Assembly: GCF_014204895.1 (NCBI RefSeq)
Contig: NZ_JACHMF010000001.1
Location: 4,092,001-4,156,000 of the forward strand
Source of the DNA: Paractinoplanes abujensis
GTDB lineage: Bacteria; Actinomycetota; Actinomycetes; Mycobacteriales; Micromonosporaceae
DNA: 64,000 bases
Reading direction: 5' to 3'
Made by a program: the position numbers and the translations under genes. Below, piece after piece: positions 15,366-24,019 of the stretch (the first letter of the stretch is position 1; each line of letters opens with the position of its first letter). The notes under the pieces were generated by a model. It worked only from the letters and a program-made list of their open reading frames with translations, searched no databases and was not told the DNA's origin.

Positions 15366-17141
15366 TTACTGACCCGCCTGGTGCGTTCCCAGGCGATGGG
15401 CGGCGTTGACCAGGCCGACCAGGCTGAACGCCTGGGGGGTGTTGCCCAGCTGCCGGCCGGTGGCCGGGTCGTACTCCTCGGCGAGCATTCCGACGTCGTT
15501 GCGCAGGGCGAGCAACTGCTGGAACAATCGGTTTGCCTCGTCGGCGCGTCCGATGCCGTGTAGAGCCTCCACCAGCCAGAACGTGCAGGCCAGGAAGGCG
15601 CCCTCGGTGCCCGGCAGCCCGTCGACGCCTTCGTGCTCGGGCCGGTAGCGCAGCAGGAACCCGTCCTGGCACAGCTCCTTCCGGACCGCGTCGACGGTGC
15701 CTACGATGCGCGGATCGTCGTAGGGCAGGAACCCCACCACGGGCAGGAGAAGCAGGGAGGCATCGAGTCCGGTGGAGCCGTAGTACTGGGTGAAGGTGTT
15801 GCGGTGCGGGTCGAAGCCGTGCGCGCACACGTCGGCGTGGATGGTGTCGCGCAGGCGACGCCATCGGTCGACCGGCCCGTCGAGTCCGTGGTGGTCGACA
15901 GCGGTGACGGCACGGTCGAAGCCGGCCCACGCCATCACCTTGGAATGCACGAAGTGCCGGCGGGGCCCGCGGACCTCCCACAGCCCGTTGTCCGGTTGCT
16001 GCCAGTTGCTCTCGAGGAATTCCAGCAGCGCCCGTTGCACGTCCCAGCCGTCGTCGGAGGCCGTGAGACCGGCTGCGCGGCTCAGATGCAGCCCGTCCAG
16101 GACTTCTCCCCAGACGTCGAGCTGGAACTGCCGGGCGGCGGCGTTGCCGACCCGCACCGGGCCGGCCCCTTGGTAGCCGGGCAGCCAGTCCAGGGTGGAT
16201 TCCGGCAACCGGCGAGCGCCGTCGAGGCCGTACATGATCTGCAGGTCGGCCGGGTCGCCGGCGACCGCCCGCAGCAGCCATTCCCGCCACGCCTTCGCCT
16301 CGGCGACGTAGCCGGTGCCCAGCAGCGCCTGCAGGGTGAACGTGGCGTCGCGCAGCCAGCAGTAGCGGTAGTCCCAGTTGCGTGACCCGCCGAGTTGCTC
16401 GGGCAGTGAGGTGGTCGCGGCGGCAACGATGCCGCCGGTCGGCGCGTAGGTGAGAGCCTTCAGCAGGATCAGACTGCGGCGTACGGCGTCTCCCGCCGGC
16501 CCGGTGTAGCGGTGCCGGGCGATCCAGTTCTCCCAGAAGCCGCGGGTGTCCGCCAGGGCCTGTTCCGGTTGCGCCGCCTTCGGCCGCGGCAGGTGGGACT
16601 GCTGATGGGTCAGGACGAAGGTGACCCGTTGCCCGGCCGTCACGGTGAACTCCCCCGCGGTGGTCCGGTCGTGGCTGTCCAGAGGCACGTCGGTGTGCAG
16701 CCAGACGGCGTCCGGTCCGGCGATGGCGGTGATGCCGTACTGGTGGTGGCGGACCCAGGGTACGACGTTGCCGTAGTCGAACCGCAGTGTGAGATCGGTG
16801 CGCATGTGCACGGTGCCGGCGAGGCCCTCGACGATGCGGACGATGTCGGCGGCCTCGCCCCGCGGCGGCATGAAGTCGGTGAGCCGAACCGTGCCGTCGC
16901 CGGTGTCCCACTCGGTCTCGAGGATCAGTGTGTCGCCGGCGTACCGGCGGCGGGTCGCGGCGCCCGCTCCGAGCGGGGCGATGCGCCAGCGGCCGTTGCT
17001 GTCGTCGCCGAGCAGGGCGGCGAAGCAGGCCGGCGAGTCGAAGCGCGGCAGGCACAGCCAGTCCACCGAGCCGTCCCGGCCGACCAGGGCCGCGGTGTGC
17101 AGGTCACCGACCAGGGCGTAGTCCTCGATGGCGGCGGCCAT
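15366..17141 (-). CDS. Glycoside hydrolase family 15 protein (glucoamylase/trehalase type)
   Basis: 591 residues, cytoplasmic, typical for bacterial GH15. It starts with the family N-terminus IEDYALVGDLHTAALVGRDG and SVDWLCLPRFDSPACFAALL. The (alpha/alpha)6 barrel follows with NWDYRYCWLRDATFTL, and the putative catalytic acids sit in DNGLWEVRG and TEGAFLACTFWLVEAL. Members release glucose from alpha-glucans or trehalose; without assay the substrate cannot be told apart. Start ATG 17141; GTG 17150, overlapping the stop of the dehydrogenase gene, is an alternative and implies coupling. Last gene of the NDH-2/glucose dehydrogenase/GH15 operon. Confidence 0.93.
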   Translation of the reverse strand: MAAAIEDYALVGDLHTAALVGRDGSVDWLCLPRFDSPACFAALLGDDSNGRWRIAPLGAGAATRRRYAGDTLILETEWDTGDGTVRLTDFMPPRGEAADIVRIVEGLAGTVHMRTDLTLRFDYGNVVPWVRHHQYGITAIAGPDAVWLHTDVPLDSHDRTTAGEFTVTAGQRVTFVLTHQQSHLPRPKAAQPEQALADTRGFWENWIARHRYTGPAGDAVRRSLILLKALTYAPTGGIVAAATTSLPEQLGGSRNWDYRYCWLRDATFTLQALLGTGYVAEAKAWREWLLRAVAGDPADLQIMYGLDGARRLPESTLDWLPGYQGAGPVRVGNAAARQFQLDVWGEVLDGLHLSRAAGLTASDDGWDVQRALLEFLESNWQQPDNGLWEVRGPRRHFVHSKVMAWAGFDRAVTAVDHHGLDGPVDRWRRLRDTIHADVCAHGFDPHRNTFTQYYGSTGLDASLLLLPVVGFLPYDDPRIVGTVDAVRKELCQDGFLLRYRPEHEGVDGLPGTEGAFLACTFWLVEALHGIGRADEANRLFQQLLALRNDVGMLAEEYDPATGRQLGNTPQAFSLVGLVNAAHRLGTHQAGQ

Positions 17142-17146
17142 GCGGG

Positions 17147-18208
17147 TCACCGTGCCTCGCCGGTCAGGGTGAGCACGACCTTGATGTCGTCCGGCCGGGC
17201 GGTCAGCGCCTCGTCGAAGTGCTCCAGCGGGACGCGGCGAGTGATCAGCCGGCGCAGCCAGTCCAGGTCGGCGTGGGCGAGCGCGTCGGCCGCGGCCCGG
17301 TAATGGCGCAGGTTGGCGTTCACACTGCCGACGACGACGTCGTTCTCCAGCACGATCTGCCGGTTGTCGGCTCCGGCGTCGATGCTGATCGTCCGGCCGG
17401 GCGTGGAGACCCCGGTCAGGCAAGTGATGCCGTACGTGCCGGTGTTGGCGATCGCGTCGAACACGACCGATCCGGCTCCGGTGGCCTCGATGACGACATC
17501 GGGTTGCAGTTTGCCGGCCACGGCGGCGACCGGTTCGTGGTGGTAGGTGGCGCCGAGCGCGGCGACGGCGTCCGCCTTCGGCCCGTCGGTGACCCGGTCC
17601 AGGACATGGACGTCGAGGCCGCGTTGCGTGCCGAGCAGGGCGGCCAGCAACCCGATCGGGCCGGCCCCGGTGACCAGCACAGTGCGCGGCTCGTACCAGG
17701 AACGGGCGCCGATCCGGTCGATCTGCTCCCAGGCCTTCGCGACCACGGTGGTCGGCTCCATCAGCATGCCGACATCGACCAGCCGCTCGTCGAGCTTCAC
17801 GGCGTAGTCGAGCTCGACCGTCCACAGCTCGGCGGCGTACCCGTCGACCTCTTTGATGCCTCGTTCGGTGTAACGGCCGTTGCGGCACATGTCGAACTCG
17901 CCGTGCGCACATGCTCCGCACGGCACGGGGTCGGGGCGGCGGACCACGCCGACGACGAGGTCGCCGTCGGTGAAGTCGCTGCCCGCGGGGGCGTGGCGGA
18001 CCCGGCCCAGCGATTCGTGGCCCAGGATCAGGCGGTCACGCCCGGGCGGGGACCAGCCGTAGTCGCCGGCGACGATTTCCCGGTCGGTGCCGCAGACACC
18101 GAGCGCCAGGCCTTCGACGAGCAGTTCACTGTCGCCGGCGACGGGGTCGGGGAGCTCGTCGACTCGAGCAGTGCCGTGGGTACCGGGTTGCACGGTCAGC
18201 GCACGCAT
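17147..18208 (-). CDS. Zinc-dependent glucose 1-dehydrogenase (MDR family)
   Basis: 353 residues. It starts MRALTVQPGTHGTARV. The catalytic zinc site begins LGVCGTDREI with HE in ILGHESLGRV, the structural zinc lobe has PCGACAHGEFDMC, and the Rossmann motif is VLVTGAGPIGLLAALLG. The whole follows archaeal/actinobacterial glucose dehydrogenases, oxidising glucose to gluconolactone with NAD(P). Good GGAGGA site before ATG 18208. It sits 14 bp after the NDH-2 gene and runs into the GH15 gene, suggesting that GH15-released glucose is oxidised here (inference). Confidence 0.88.
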   Translation of the reverse strand: MRALTVQPGTHGTARVDELPDPVAGDSELLVEGLALGVCGTDREIVAGDYGWSPPGRDRLILGHESLGRVRHAPAGSDFTDGDLVVGVVRRPDPVPCGACAHGEFDMCRNGRYTERGIKEVDGYAAELWTVELDYAVKLDERLVDVGMLMEPTTVVAKAWEQIDRIGARSWYEPRTVLVTGAGPIGLLAALLGTQRGLDVHVLDRVTDGPKADAVAALGATYHHEPVAAVAGKLQPDVVIEATGAGSVVFDAIANTGTYGITCLTGVSTPGRTISIDAGADNRQIVLENDVVVGSVNANLRHYRAAADALAHADLDWLRRLITRRVPLEHFDEALTARPDDIKVVLTLTGEAR

Positions 18209-18222
18209 GGGTGTCCTCCGGG

Positions 18223-19527
18223 TCAGGCGGTGGTGTGCAGGGTTTCGGGGTCGGCAGTGTCCAGCGGCACCGCTGAGGCGGGGACCAGCCCGAGCTGGGT
18301 GTCGGGTCGGTGGCCGGCGGCGGCGAACAGCCAGGCCGTGGCGGTGCGGACCCGGTTGGCCGGTAGCGCGACGAGGTGGTAGCCGCGGGTCACGGTCAGG
18401 GCCGGCAGACCGGTCAAGGCAAGACCCAGCGGGTTGGCGGCGGCCCGGCGCCCGCCGAGGTCGACGGCGAAGCCGAGGCTCGAGTGCCGGTACGCCCGGC
18501 GCCGGCCCCGGCGCAGCTCGGCGACGATGTTGTCGGCGGCCAGGACCCCTTGCCGCTGAGCGTGCTGGGCGGTCATCGCCGTGAGCTCTCCCGGCCGGGT
18601 CAGGTCGGGGACGGCGGCAGCATCGCCGCAGGCATAGATGTCGCGGTGATCGGGCACGCTCAGGTACGCGTCCACGACCAGCCGGCCGTGCTCGGTGCGC
18701 AGGCCGAGATCGTCGACCAGCGGGTCCGGGCGGACGCCGACACACCACACCAGCGTGCGGCTCGACACGAACGTGCCGTCGTCCAGGCGTATGCCGTCAG
18801 CGGTGGCCTCGGTGACCGAGGTGCCGGTACGAATCTCGACCCCGCGTTCGTGCAGGGTTCGAGCGGCGGCGTCCGACAGCCGCCGGTCCAGGTGGCCCAG
18901 CACACGCTGACCGTGGTCGACCAGCAGCCAGCGCGGGTGCACCCCGGCCAGCGTCGGATGCCGCGCGGCCACCTGCGCGGTGAGCAGTTGCCCCTGCGCA
19001 GTCACCTCCGTGCCGGTATAGCCCGCGCCCACCACGACGAACGTGCACCGCGCCTGCCGCTCCGCCACGTCGTCAGCGGTAGCGGCCATCTCGATCTGGC
19101 GGATGAGGTGATCGCGCAGGTAGAGCGCCTCGGGCAGGCCGCGGAAGCCGTGGGCGTTGTCGGCAACGCCCGGGATGGGCAGCAGCTTGTTCACGCTGCC
19201 GACGGTCAGCAGCAGCCGGTCGTAGGCCAGTTCCGCGGCGCGGCCCTCCGGGTCGCGGTAGCGCACCCGGCGCCGGGCCGGGTCGACCCCGGTGGCCTCG
19301 CCGAGCACGACCCGCACGCCGCGCAGGCTGTCGGCGAGCGGGACGGTCACCTGCCGCGGCTCGAGGACACCGCCGGCCACCTCGGGCAGCAGCGGCAGAT
19401 AGAGGAAGTAGTCGGTCGGGTTGAGCACCGTGATGTCCGCGGAGCCCCGCAGCCGCTTGGTCAGGCGGCGGGCGGCGTGATAGCCGGCGAACCCGGCTCC
19501 GACGATGACGATGTGCGTCTTGCCCAC
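18223..19527 (-). CDS. NDH-2 type NAD(P)H:quinone oxidoreductase
   Basis: 434 residues with two dinucleotide folds: HIVIVGAGFAGYHAARRL for FAD near the N-terminus and CTFVVVGAGYTGTEV for NADH at about residue 165. The FAD-closing motif IYACGDAAAV is at about 300. A GVLEPRQVTVPL segment and length fit single-subunit non-proton-pumping NADH dehydrogenases that reduce menaquinone. GTG 19527 has an AAGGAAGG site. First gene of the operon with glucose dehydrogenase and GH15. NDH-2 enzymes support redox balance at low oxygen, matching the nearby bd oxidase and nitrate reductase. Confidence 0.9.
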   Translation of the reverse strand: MGKTHIVIVGAGFAGYHAARRLTKRLRGSADITVLNPTDYFLYLPLLPEVAGGVLEPRQVTVPLADSLRGVRVVLGEATGVDPARRRVRYRDPEGRAAELAYDRLLLTVGSVNKLLPIPGVADNAHGFRGLPEALYLRDHLIRQIEMAATADDVAERQARCTFVVVGAGYTGTEVTAQGQLLTAQVAARHPTLAGVHPRWLLVDHGQRVLGHLDRRLSDAAARTLHERGVEIRTGTSVTEATADGIRLDDGTFVSSRTLVWCVGVRPDPLVDDLGLRTEHGRLVVDAYLSVPDHRDIYACGDAAAVPDLTRPGELTAMTAQHAQRQGVLAADNIVAELRRGRRRAYRHSSLGFAVDLGGRRAAANPLGLALTGLPALTVTRGYHLVALPANRVRTATAWLFAAAGHRPDTQLGLVPASAVPLDTADPETLHTTA

Positions 19528-19758
19528 GCTGGTCCTTCCTTGTCACACGCTTGATCACGGTCGAGTTTCTTCATCGCAACGGTGACCGACAGCGTCATAG
19601 GTGTCAGCGGGCGAGGCGTATCCGTCCCAGCCGGCGCAGCGCCTTGCCGCAGTGCTCATCGCGCCCCGCTTCGGCGATCGCCAGCACGTCCGCGCCGGTG
19701 CCGGACCGGCTCACGAGCCGGCATCGATCCGTCATGCCGGGGCCCGGCACCACCGCGA

Positions 19759-19968
19759 TCACCGGGACTCCGGCACGTCACGCGTGGGAGCCGGGAGGCT
19801 GCCTCCGCGATGACGGCGTCCCCGGGTAACGCCAGCGGCGATAGCCTCCACGGTTTGTTCCAGGTAGTTGAAGTCCGGTACGGCCACCGCTTCAGCGCGG
19901 GCATGCAGATTGTCCGCGGTCACGGTGTCGTCGATGCGGGCCACGTGGTGTTCGCCCGTGCGGTCCAT
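19759..19968 (-). CDS. Small hypothetical protein with strong ribosome site
   Basis: 69 residues, start ATG 19968 preceded by GAGGAGGTGCCAG, a near-ideal ribosome site. The first 45 residues are protein-like (RIDDTVTADNLHARAEAVAV then PDFNYLEQTVEAIAAG) and acidic; the C-terminus is basic. No family recognised. A perfect palindrome TTGCACTATGCAA lies about 55 bp upstream and may be the operator. Confidence 0.55.
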   Translation of the reverse strand: MDRTGEHHVARIDDTVTADNLHARAEAVAVPDFNYLEQTVEAIAAGVTRGRRHRGGSLPAPTRDVPESR

Positions 19969-20023
19969 CTGGCACCTCCTCATCGTCCAGACGGTGATTC
20001 CCCCGCAACATGCGCACAACCAT

Positions 20024-20036
20024 CTTTGCACTATGC
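20024..20036. promoter_or_regulatory. Palindromic operator-like site TTGCA-CTA-TGCAA
   Basis: A perfect 13-base palindrome in an AT-rich patch upstream of the 69-residue ORF and 57 bp beyond the 3' end of the MarR gene. MarR dimers bind such sites, so the MarR product is a candidate. A similar TTGC-ACATA-GCAA lies near 50485. Confidence 0.35.
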
Positions 20037-20092
20037 AATTAGTTACAGCACGGTAGTTCCCGGCGGCCGGAAGGAGGTGCTGACGCGCGCGG

Positions 20093-20638
20093 TCAGGCCG
20101 TCGAAGAATCGGCGACGGGCAGGCCCGAATCCCGGCCCTCGGTATCGGCGTCGTCGCGGTGGGCCGCCCACCCAAGCCACCAGTCGTGCTCGCCCACCTC
20201 ACCGGCGGCGGTGGCGAACGCCGTCAGCGCTTCAGTGACCGCGGGCTGCCACAGTTGTGCCGTCGCGGCCACCAGCCGCTCGAGGTCCGCGCGCCGGCGG
20301 GTGAGGACCTGGTCGACAACCTCGCGGCCCGCCGGGGTGAGCCGGACTCGCACCACCCGGCGGTCGGACGTGGAACGCAGCCGCCGGACCAGGCCCTTGC
20401 GGATCAGGCGGTCCAGCATGCGGGTGCCGGTCGACGGGTTGACCTGCAATTCCTCGGCAATGTCGATACTGCGCTGCGGGCCCCGTACGGCCAGCACCAC
20501 CAGCGCCCGGAATTGCGGCAGCGTGACCTCGCCCTCGACGGAGGCCAGCGACCGTGCGGTCAGCCCGACGAACGCGCGGCTGGCCAGCATCAGAGCTTGC
20601 ACGGCGGCTTCATGGGCGTCCGAGGAAGAAGGTTGCAT
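20093..20638 (-). CDS. MarR-family transcriptional regulator
   Basis: 181 residues. Winged-helix core typical of MarR: LTARSLASVEGEVTLPQFRA, DIAEELQVNPSTGTRMLDRL, IRKGLVRRLRSTSDRRVVRV and LTPAGREVV. A 35-residue C-terminal extension with WWLGWAAHRDD is not part of the core. ATG 20638 lies by its own AT-rich promoter (TTGCATAAGCCCATCATTGCA). Ligand and targets unknown; adjacent candidates are the small ORF below it and the molybdoenzyme above. Confidence 0.92.
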   Translation of the reverse strand: MQPSSSDAHEAAVQALMLASRAFVGLTARSLASVEGEVTLPQFRALVVLAVRGPQRSIDIAEELQVNPSTGTRMLDRLIRKGLVRRLRSTSDRRVVRVRLTPAGREVVDQVLTRRRADLERLVAATAQLWQPAVTEALTAFATAAGEVGEHDWWLGWAAHRDDADTEGRDSGLPVADSSTA

Positions 20639-20707
20639 AAGCCCATCATTGCACCGCCCGCAGCCGTACCGGTCCTGTGCCAGGACGGGTGACGGACCCG
20701 ATCCGGC

Positions 20708-21178
20708 TCAGCGGGACACGATGAGCGCCTGCGGGGCGGCGGCCTTCATGCGGGTGTTGAGCCAGGACAGCTGGCGGGAGTTCTGCGCCGAGGCGAACTC
20801 GCAGACCTCGATCAGATCGTGGTCGCGCAGGCCCTGGGCGGCCTGCCGGACGACGGTCCACGTGGTTTGCACCAGCGTGCCCAGGACGTGCAGGTCCTGC
20901 AGGTCGCGCAGCAGCCCGACCGGGCCGCTGCGCACCTCGGCCAGACCGGCGGCGTGCAGCCGCTCGGGTTCGTCGACCCCGGCGCCACGCCGCTGCTCGC
21001 CGTACCGGGCAACGATCGGGGTCAGTCGTTCGACATGCTCGTCGCTCATCGCCGCCAGGGCCTGGCAGGTGAACAGCACGTCCGGGTGCTGGGCATGCCC
21101 CTGCCCGACCGTGCGCAACGAGGCGGCCAGCGTCTGCTCGGCCCGGTGGACCAGGCCGAGATAGATGACCACGTACAT
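20708..21178 (-). CDS. Helical protein coupled to a molybdoenzyme, unknown function
   Basis: 156 residues, nearly all helical (LGLVHRAEQTLAASLRTVGQ, LFTCQALAAMSDEHVERLT). It contains repeated His/Glu positions that could suit a ferritin-like four-helix bundle, but no clear metal motif. Its ATG overlaps the molybdoenzyme stop (TGATG), indicating coupled translation and a likely partnership, perhaps as chaperone or electron-transfer helper. Such a pair recurs in actinobacteria as far as I recall. Function not established. Confidence 0.7.
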   Translation of the reverse strand: MYVVIYLGLVHRAEQTLAASLRTVGQGHAQHPDVLFTCQALAAMSDEHVERLTPIVARYGEQRRGAGVDEPERLHAAGLAEVRSGPVGLLRDLQDLHVLGTLVQTTWTVVRQAAQGLRDHDLIEVCEFASAQNSRQLSWLNTRMKAAAPQALIVSR

Positions 21179-23664
21179 CAGCGACTCCCCGGCTCGGCGG
21201 CACAGGACGGATCGTTCGGGTACGCCGGCACCGGCACCGCCCGGCTGACCGTGAGCGCTCCCCCAGCCGTCGCGGGCGCAGCACCCGGTTGCGCCGGTGC
21301 GGAGGCGGCCGTGGTCGGCGCCGGGGCCGGTCCCCCGCCGTCGCGAATCTTCCGCACGCGGCAGGCGGCGGTCTTGAAGTACGGCTGCTTGGACACCGGG
21401 TCCCACACGGTCATGGTCAGCTCGTTGGCCTGGCGGGGCACCTCGCCCGGCAGGCCAGGGGTGCCGTAGTGGAACGGCGCGAACACCGCCCCCGGCATCA
21501 CCTGACCGACCCGCGCCTGCGCCTCGAACGCGCCGCGGGGCGATTCGACCCGGACGATGTCGCCCTCGGCGATGCCCAGCCGTTCGGCGTCGACCGGGGA
21601 CAGTTCGACCCACATGTCGGGGGCCGCCTCGCGCAGTGAGCGCGAGCGGGCCGTCTTGGTGCGGGTGTGGAACTGGTAGACGGTGCGACCGGTGGTGTAC
21701 AGCAGCGGGTAGTCCTCGCTCGGCATCTCGTGGGCCGGTGTGTACTGCGCTCCCTTGAGGAACGCCCGGCCGTCCGGTCGCAACGCGCGGTGTTCCTGCT
21801 CGGTCACCGCCCCGCCGGTGAGCAGGTCGTGGCCGTACGTCTCGCAGGTCTCGGTGGCGGTCGGGAACACCGCGTCGGCGTAGAGCCGGTCGGTGCCCTC
21901 GGGCGCGTGCTCGTTGACCGGCCACGGGATGCCGGTCGGCCCGCGCAGCTTCTCGTACGTCAAACCGGTGTAGTCGACGGGCCGGCCACGCGTGACCTCG
22001 CGCCAGGCATCGAACGCCTCCTCGGCCGTCCGCCACGTGATCAGGGGTTCACCGTCGCGGTCGCGGAAATCCATCGCCTCGGCGTACGCGAGGAAGATGT
22101 CGAGATCGCTGCGGGCCTCACCGGGCGGTTCGACGGCCTGGTCGGACAGGTGCACAGTGCGGTTGACGTTGGTGAACGTACCGGTCTTCTCGCCCCAACC
22201 GGCCGCCGGCAGCACCACGTCGGCCAGTCGCGCGGTCTCGGTCAGGAACAGATCCTGGACCACCACGAAGCACTGGTCACCGTCGAGGATCCGGCGGATG
22301 CGCGCCGACTCCGGCATCGACACCGCGGGATTGGTGGCGGAGATCCACAGGAAGCCGATCGAACCTTCCTCGGCATAGCTGAAGATCTGCATGGCGTGGG
22401 TGGGCGGCGCCCAGTGCGGGATCACCAGCGGGTCCACGTTCCACAGCTTCGCCAGCTGCTCGATGTGCTGCTCGTTGTCCCAGTTACGGAAGCCGGGCAG
22501 GTCGCCGTCGGCCCCGCACTCGCGGTTGTTCTGCGCGGTCGGCTGCCCGTTCATCTGCAGGATGCCGGAACCGGGCCGGCCGATCAGCCCGCGCAGCAGG
22601 TGCAGATTGTTGACCGCGACCGCCGACGCCGTGGCCTGGTGCGACTGGTAGAAGCCCTGCAGGACGGTGGACAGCACGTTCCCGCTCTCCCCGAAGATGC
22701 GCGCCGCCCGGCGCAGGTCGTCCGGCGCGACGCCGCAGATCTCGGCCGTCCTCTCCGGCGTGTACGCCTCGACGATGTCCCGCAGGTCGTCGGCCCCCAG
22801 GGTGTGCTCACGCACCCAGTCGTGGTCGACCCAGCCGTGCTCGAACAGCTCACGGGTCAGGCCGTTCAGCAGGGCCAGGTTCGTGCCGACGCGGGGGGCC
22901 AGGTGCACGCCGCCGGTGCGCTCGGCCTCCTCGGCCACCTTGGTGCGCCGCGGGTCGACGCAGACCAGCCGGGGCGGGTCCGCGGCCCGGGTGCGATCGA
23001 GGATGCGGGCCCACAACACGGTCTGCGTCTCGGCCATGTTGTGCCCGTACAGGAAGATCGCGTCGCAGTGCTCGATGTCGGTGTACGAGCCGGGCTGGCC
23101 GTCGGCGCCGAACGACTCCTTCAGCGCCGCCGCCGCGGTGGCCGTGCACAGCCGGGTGTTGCCGTCCATGTGCGGCGTCCCGACTCCGGCCTTGCCCAGC
23201 ACCGCGAGGGTGTAGTACTCCTCCAGGAACAGCTGGCCGCTGGTGTAGAAGCCGTGCGACAACGGTCCCTGCTCGCGCAACAGCCGCTTCGACACCTCCA
23301 CGACCCGGCCCATCGCCGTCTCCCAGTCACAGTCGACCAGCAGGCCGCCGTCGCGGATCATCGGCCGGGTCAGCCGGTCCGGCGCGTGCGCCCACGCGGT
23401 GCTGCCGTACAGGCCCTTGGGCCCGAGCCGGCCGTGATTGACCACGTCGGTGGCCCGGCCCCGGATCCCCACCATCCGGCCGTCCTTGACGGCGATGTCG
23501 CAGCCGCACCCGTTGCTGCACAGCAGGCAGGCACTGCCCACCCACCGGTCGACCTGATCCTCGGTCACGCCGTCCGCCAGGTGCTGGTCGACCCGGGCCG
23601 GCCACACCGTGCCCCGGGCGTGCGGCATGCCGGCGCCCCAGATGTCAGCCACCCTGTCTGCCAC
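21178..23664 (-). CDS. Molybdopterin oxidoreductase, assimilatory nitrate reductase-like
   Basis: 828 residues of the DMSO-reductase superfamily. N-terminal iron-sulfur region ACLLCSNGCGCDIAVKDGR, but the fourth cysteine expected in a CPKG motif is Gly (HGRLGPKGLYG). Mo-bis-MGD region has NTRLCTATAAAAL, with Cys as likely Mo ligand as in Nap/Nas enzymes. Conserved segments SGQLFLEEYY, GHNMAETQTVLW and C-terminal FAPFHYG follow. GTG 23664 has GAGGGG; a Pro/Ala-rich tail closes the protein. Could be nitrate reductase or another oxidoreductase of the NasC/NarB/FdhF group; substrate is unproven. Confidence 0.85.
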   Translation of the reverse strand: MADRVADIWGAGMPHARGTVWPARVDQHLADGVTEDQVDRWVGSACLLCSNGCGCDIAVKDGRMVGIRGRATDVVNHGRLGPKGLYGSTAWAHAPDRLTRPMIRDGGLLVDCDWETAMGRVVEVSKRLLREQGPLSHGFYTSGQLFLEEYYTLAVLGKAGVGTPHMDGNTRLCTATAAAALKESFGADGQPGSYTDIEHCDAIFLYGHNMAETQTVLWARILDRTRAADPPRLVCVDPRRTKVAEEAERTGGVHLAPRVGTNLALLNGLTRELFEHGWVDHDWVREHTLGADDLRDIVEAYTPERTAEICGVAPDDLRRAARIFGESGNVLSTVLQGFYQSHQATASAVAVNNLHLLRGLIGRPGSGILQMNGQPTAQNNRECGADGDLPGFRNWDNEQHIEQLAKLWNVDPLVIPHWAPPTHAMQIFSYAEEGSIGFLWISATNPAVSMPESARIRRILDGDQCFVVVQDLFLTETARLADVVLPAAGWGEKTGTFTNVNRTVHLSDQAVEPPGEARSDLDIFLAYAEAMDFRDRDGEPLITWRTAEEAFDAWREVTRGRPVDYTGLTYEKLRGPTGIPWPVNEHAPEGTDRLYADAVFPTATETCETYGHDLLTGGAVTEQEHRALRPDGRAFLKGAQYTPAHEMPSEDYPLLYTTGRTVYQFHTRTKTARSRSLREAAPDMWVELSPVDAERLGIAEGDIVRVESPRGAFEAQARVGQVMPGAVFAPFHYGTPGLPGEVPRQANELTMTVWDPVSKQPYFKTAACRVRKIRDGGGPAPAPTTAASAPAQPGAAPATAGGALTVSRAVPVPAYPNDPSCAAEPGSR

Positions 23665-24019
23665 GACGCTCCCCTCAGGCCATCCACACCGACCGCGGTC
23701 GCACTGCTGCACGACCTTTGCCAACACTGTGCCCCACCCCAGGGGCTACAGCAATATTTGCCATAAACAACTATTCATAGCATGGCCATGCGCAGGTTGC
23801 GCTACCAGGCGAGGTCCCGGCCCAACTGACCTGCACTCAGACCCCCGAACGGCTCAGCACGGCCGCATGGGGTTCCGCAGCCACCTCAGCCGCCCCGCTG
23901 CCACAGGCAGCCCGTTGCGCGTACCGCTCGGTGCGGTCGACGCCGCGTGAGGCTCACCCCCGGCGTGCTTGCGTAGCGGCAGCCGGGCGACGTTCACTCG
24001 AGTCCTCGGAGCCGCCGCG
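23665..24019. other. Intergenic region with AT-rich palindrome
   Basis: No credible gene. It holds the promoter side of the molybdoenzyme gene, including an AT-rich stretch at about 23748-23780 with the palindrome GCAATATTTGC. The rest, up to the end of the peptide transporter gene, shows nothing I can interpret. Confidence 0.6.

Noticed and set aside
21667..23766. 699-codon plus-strand frame opposite the molybdoenzyme
   Set aside because: No domain; mirrors codon bias of the real gene.
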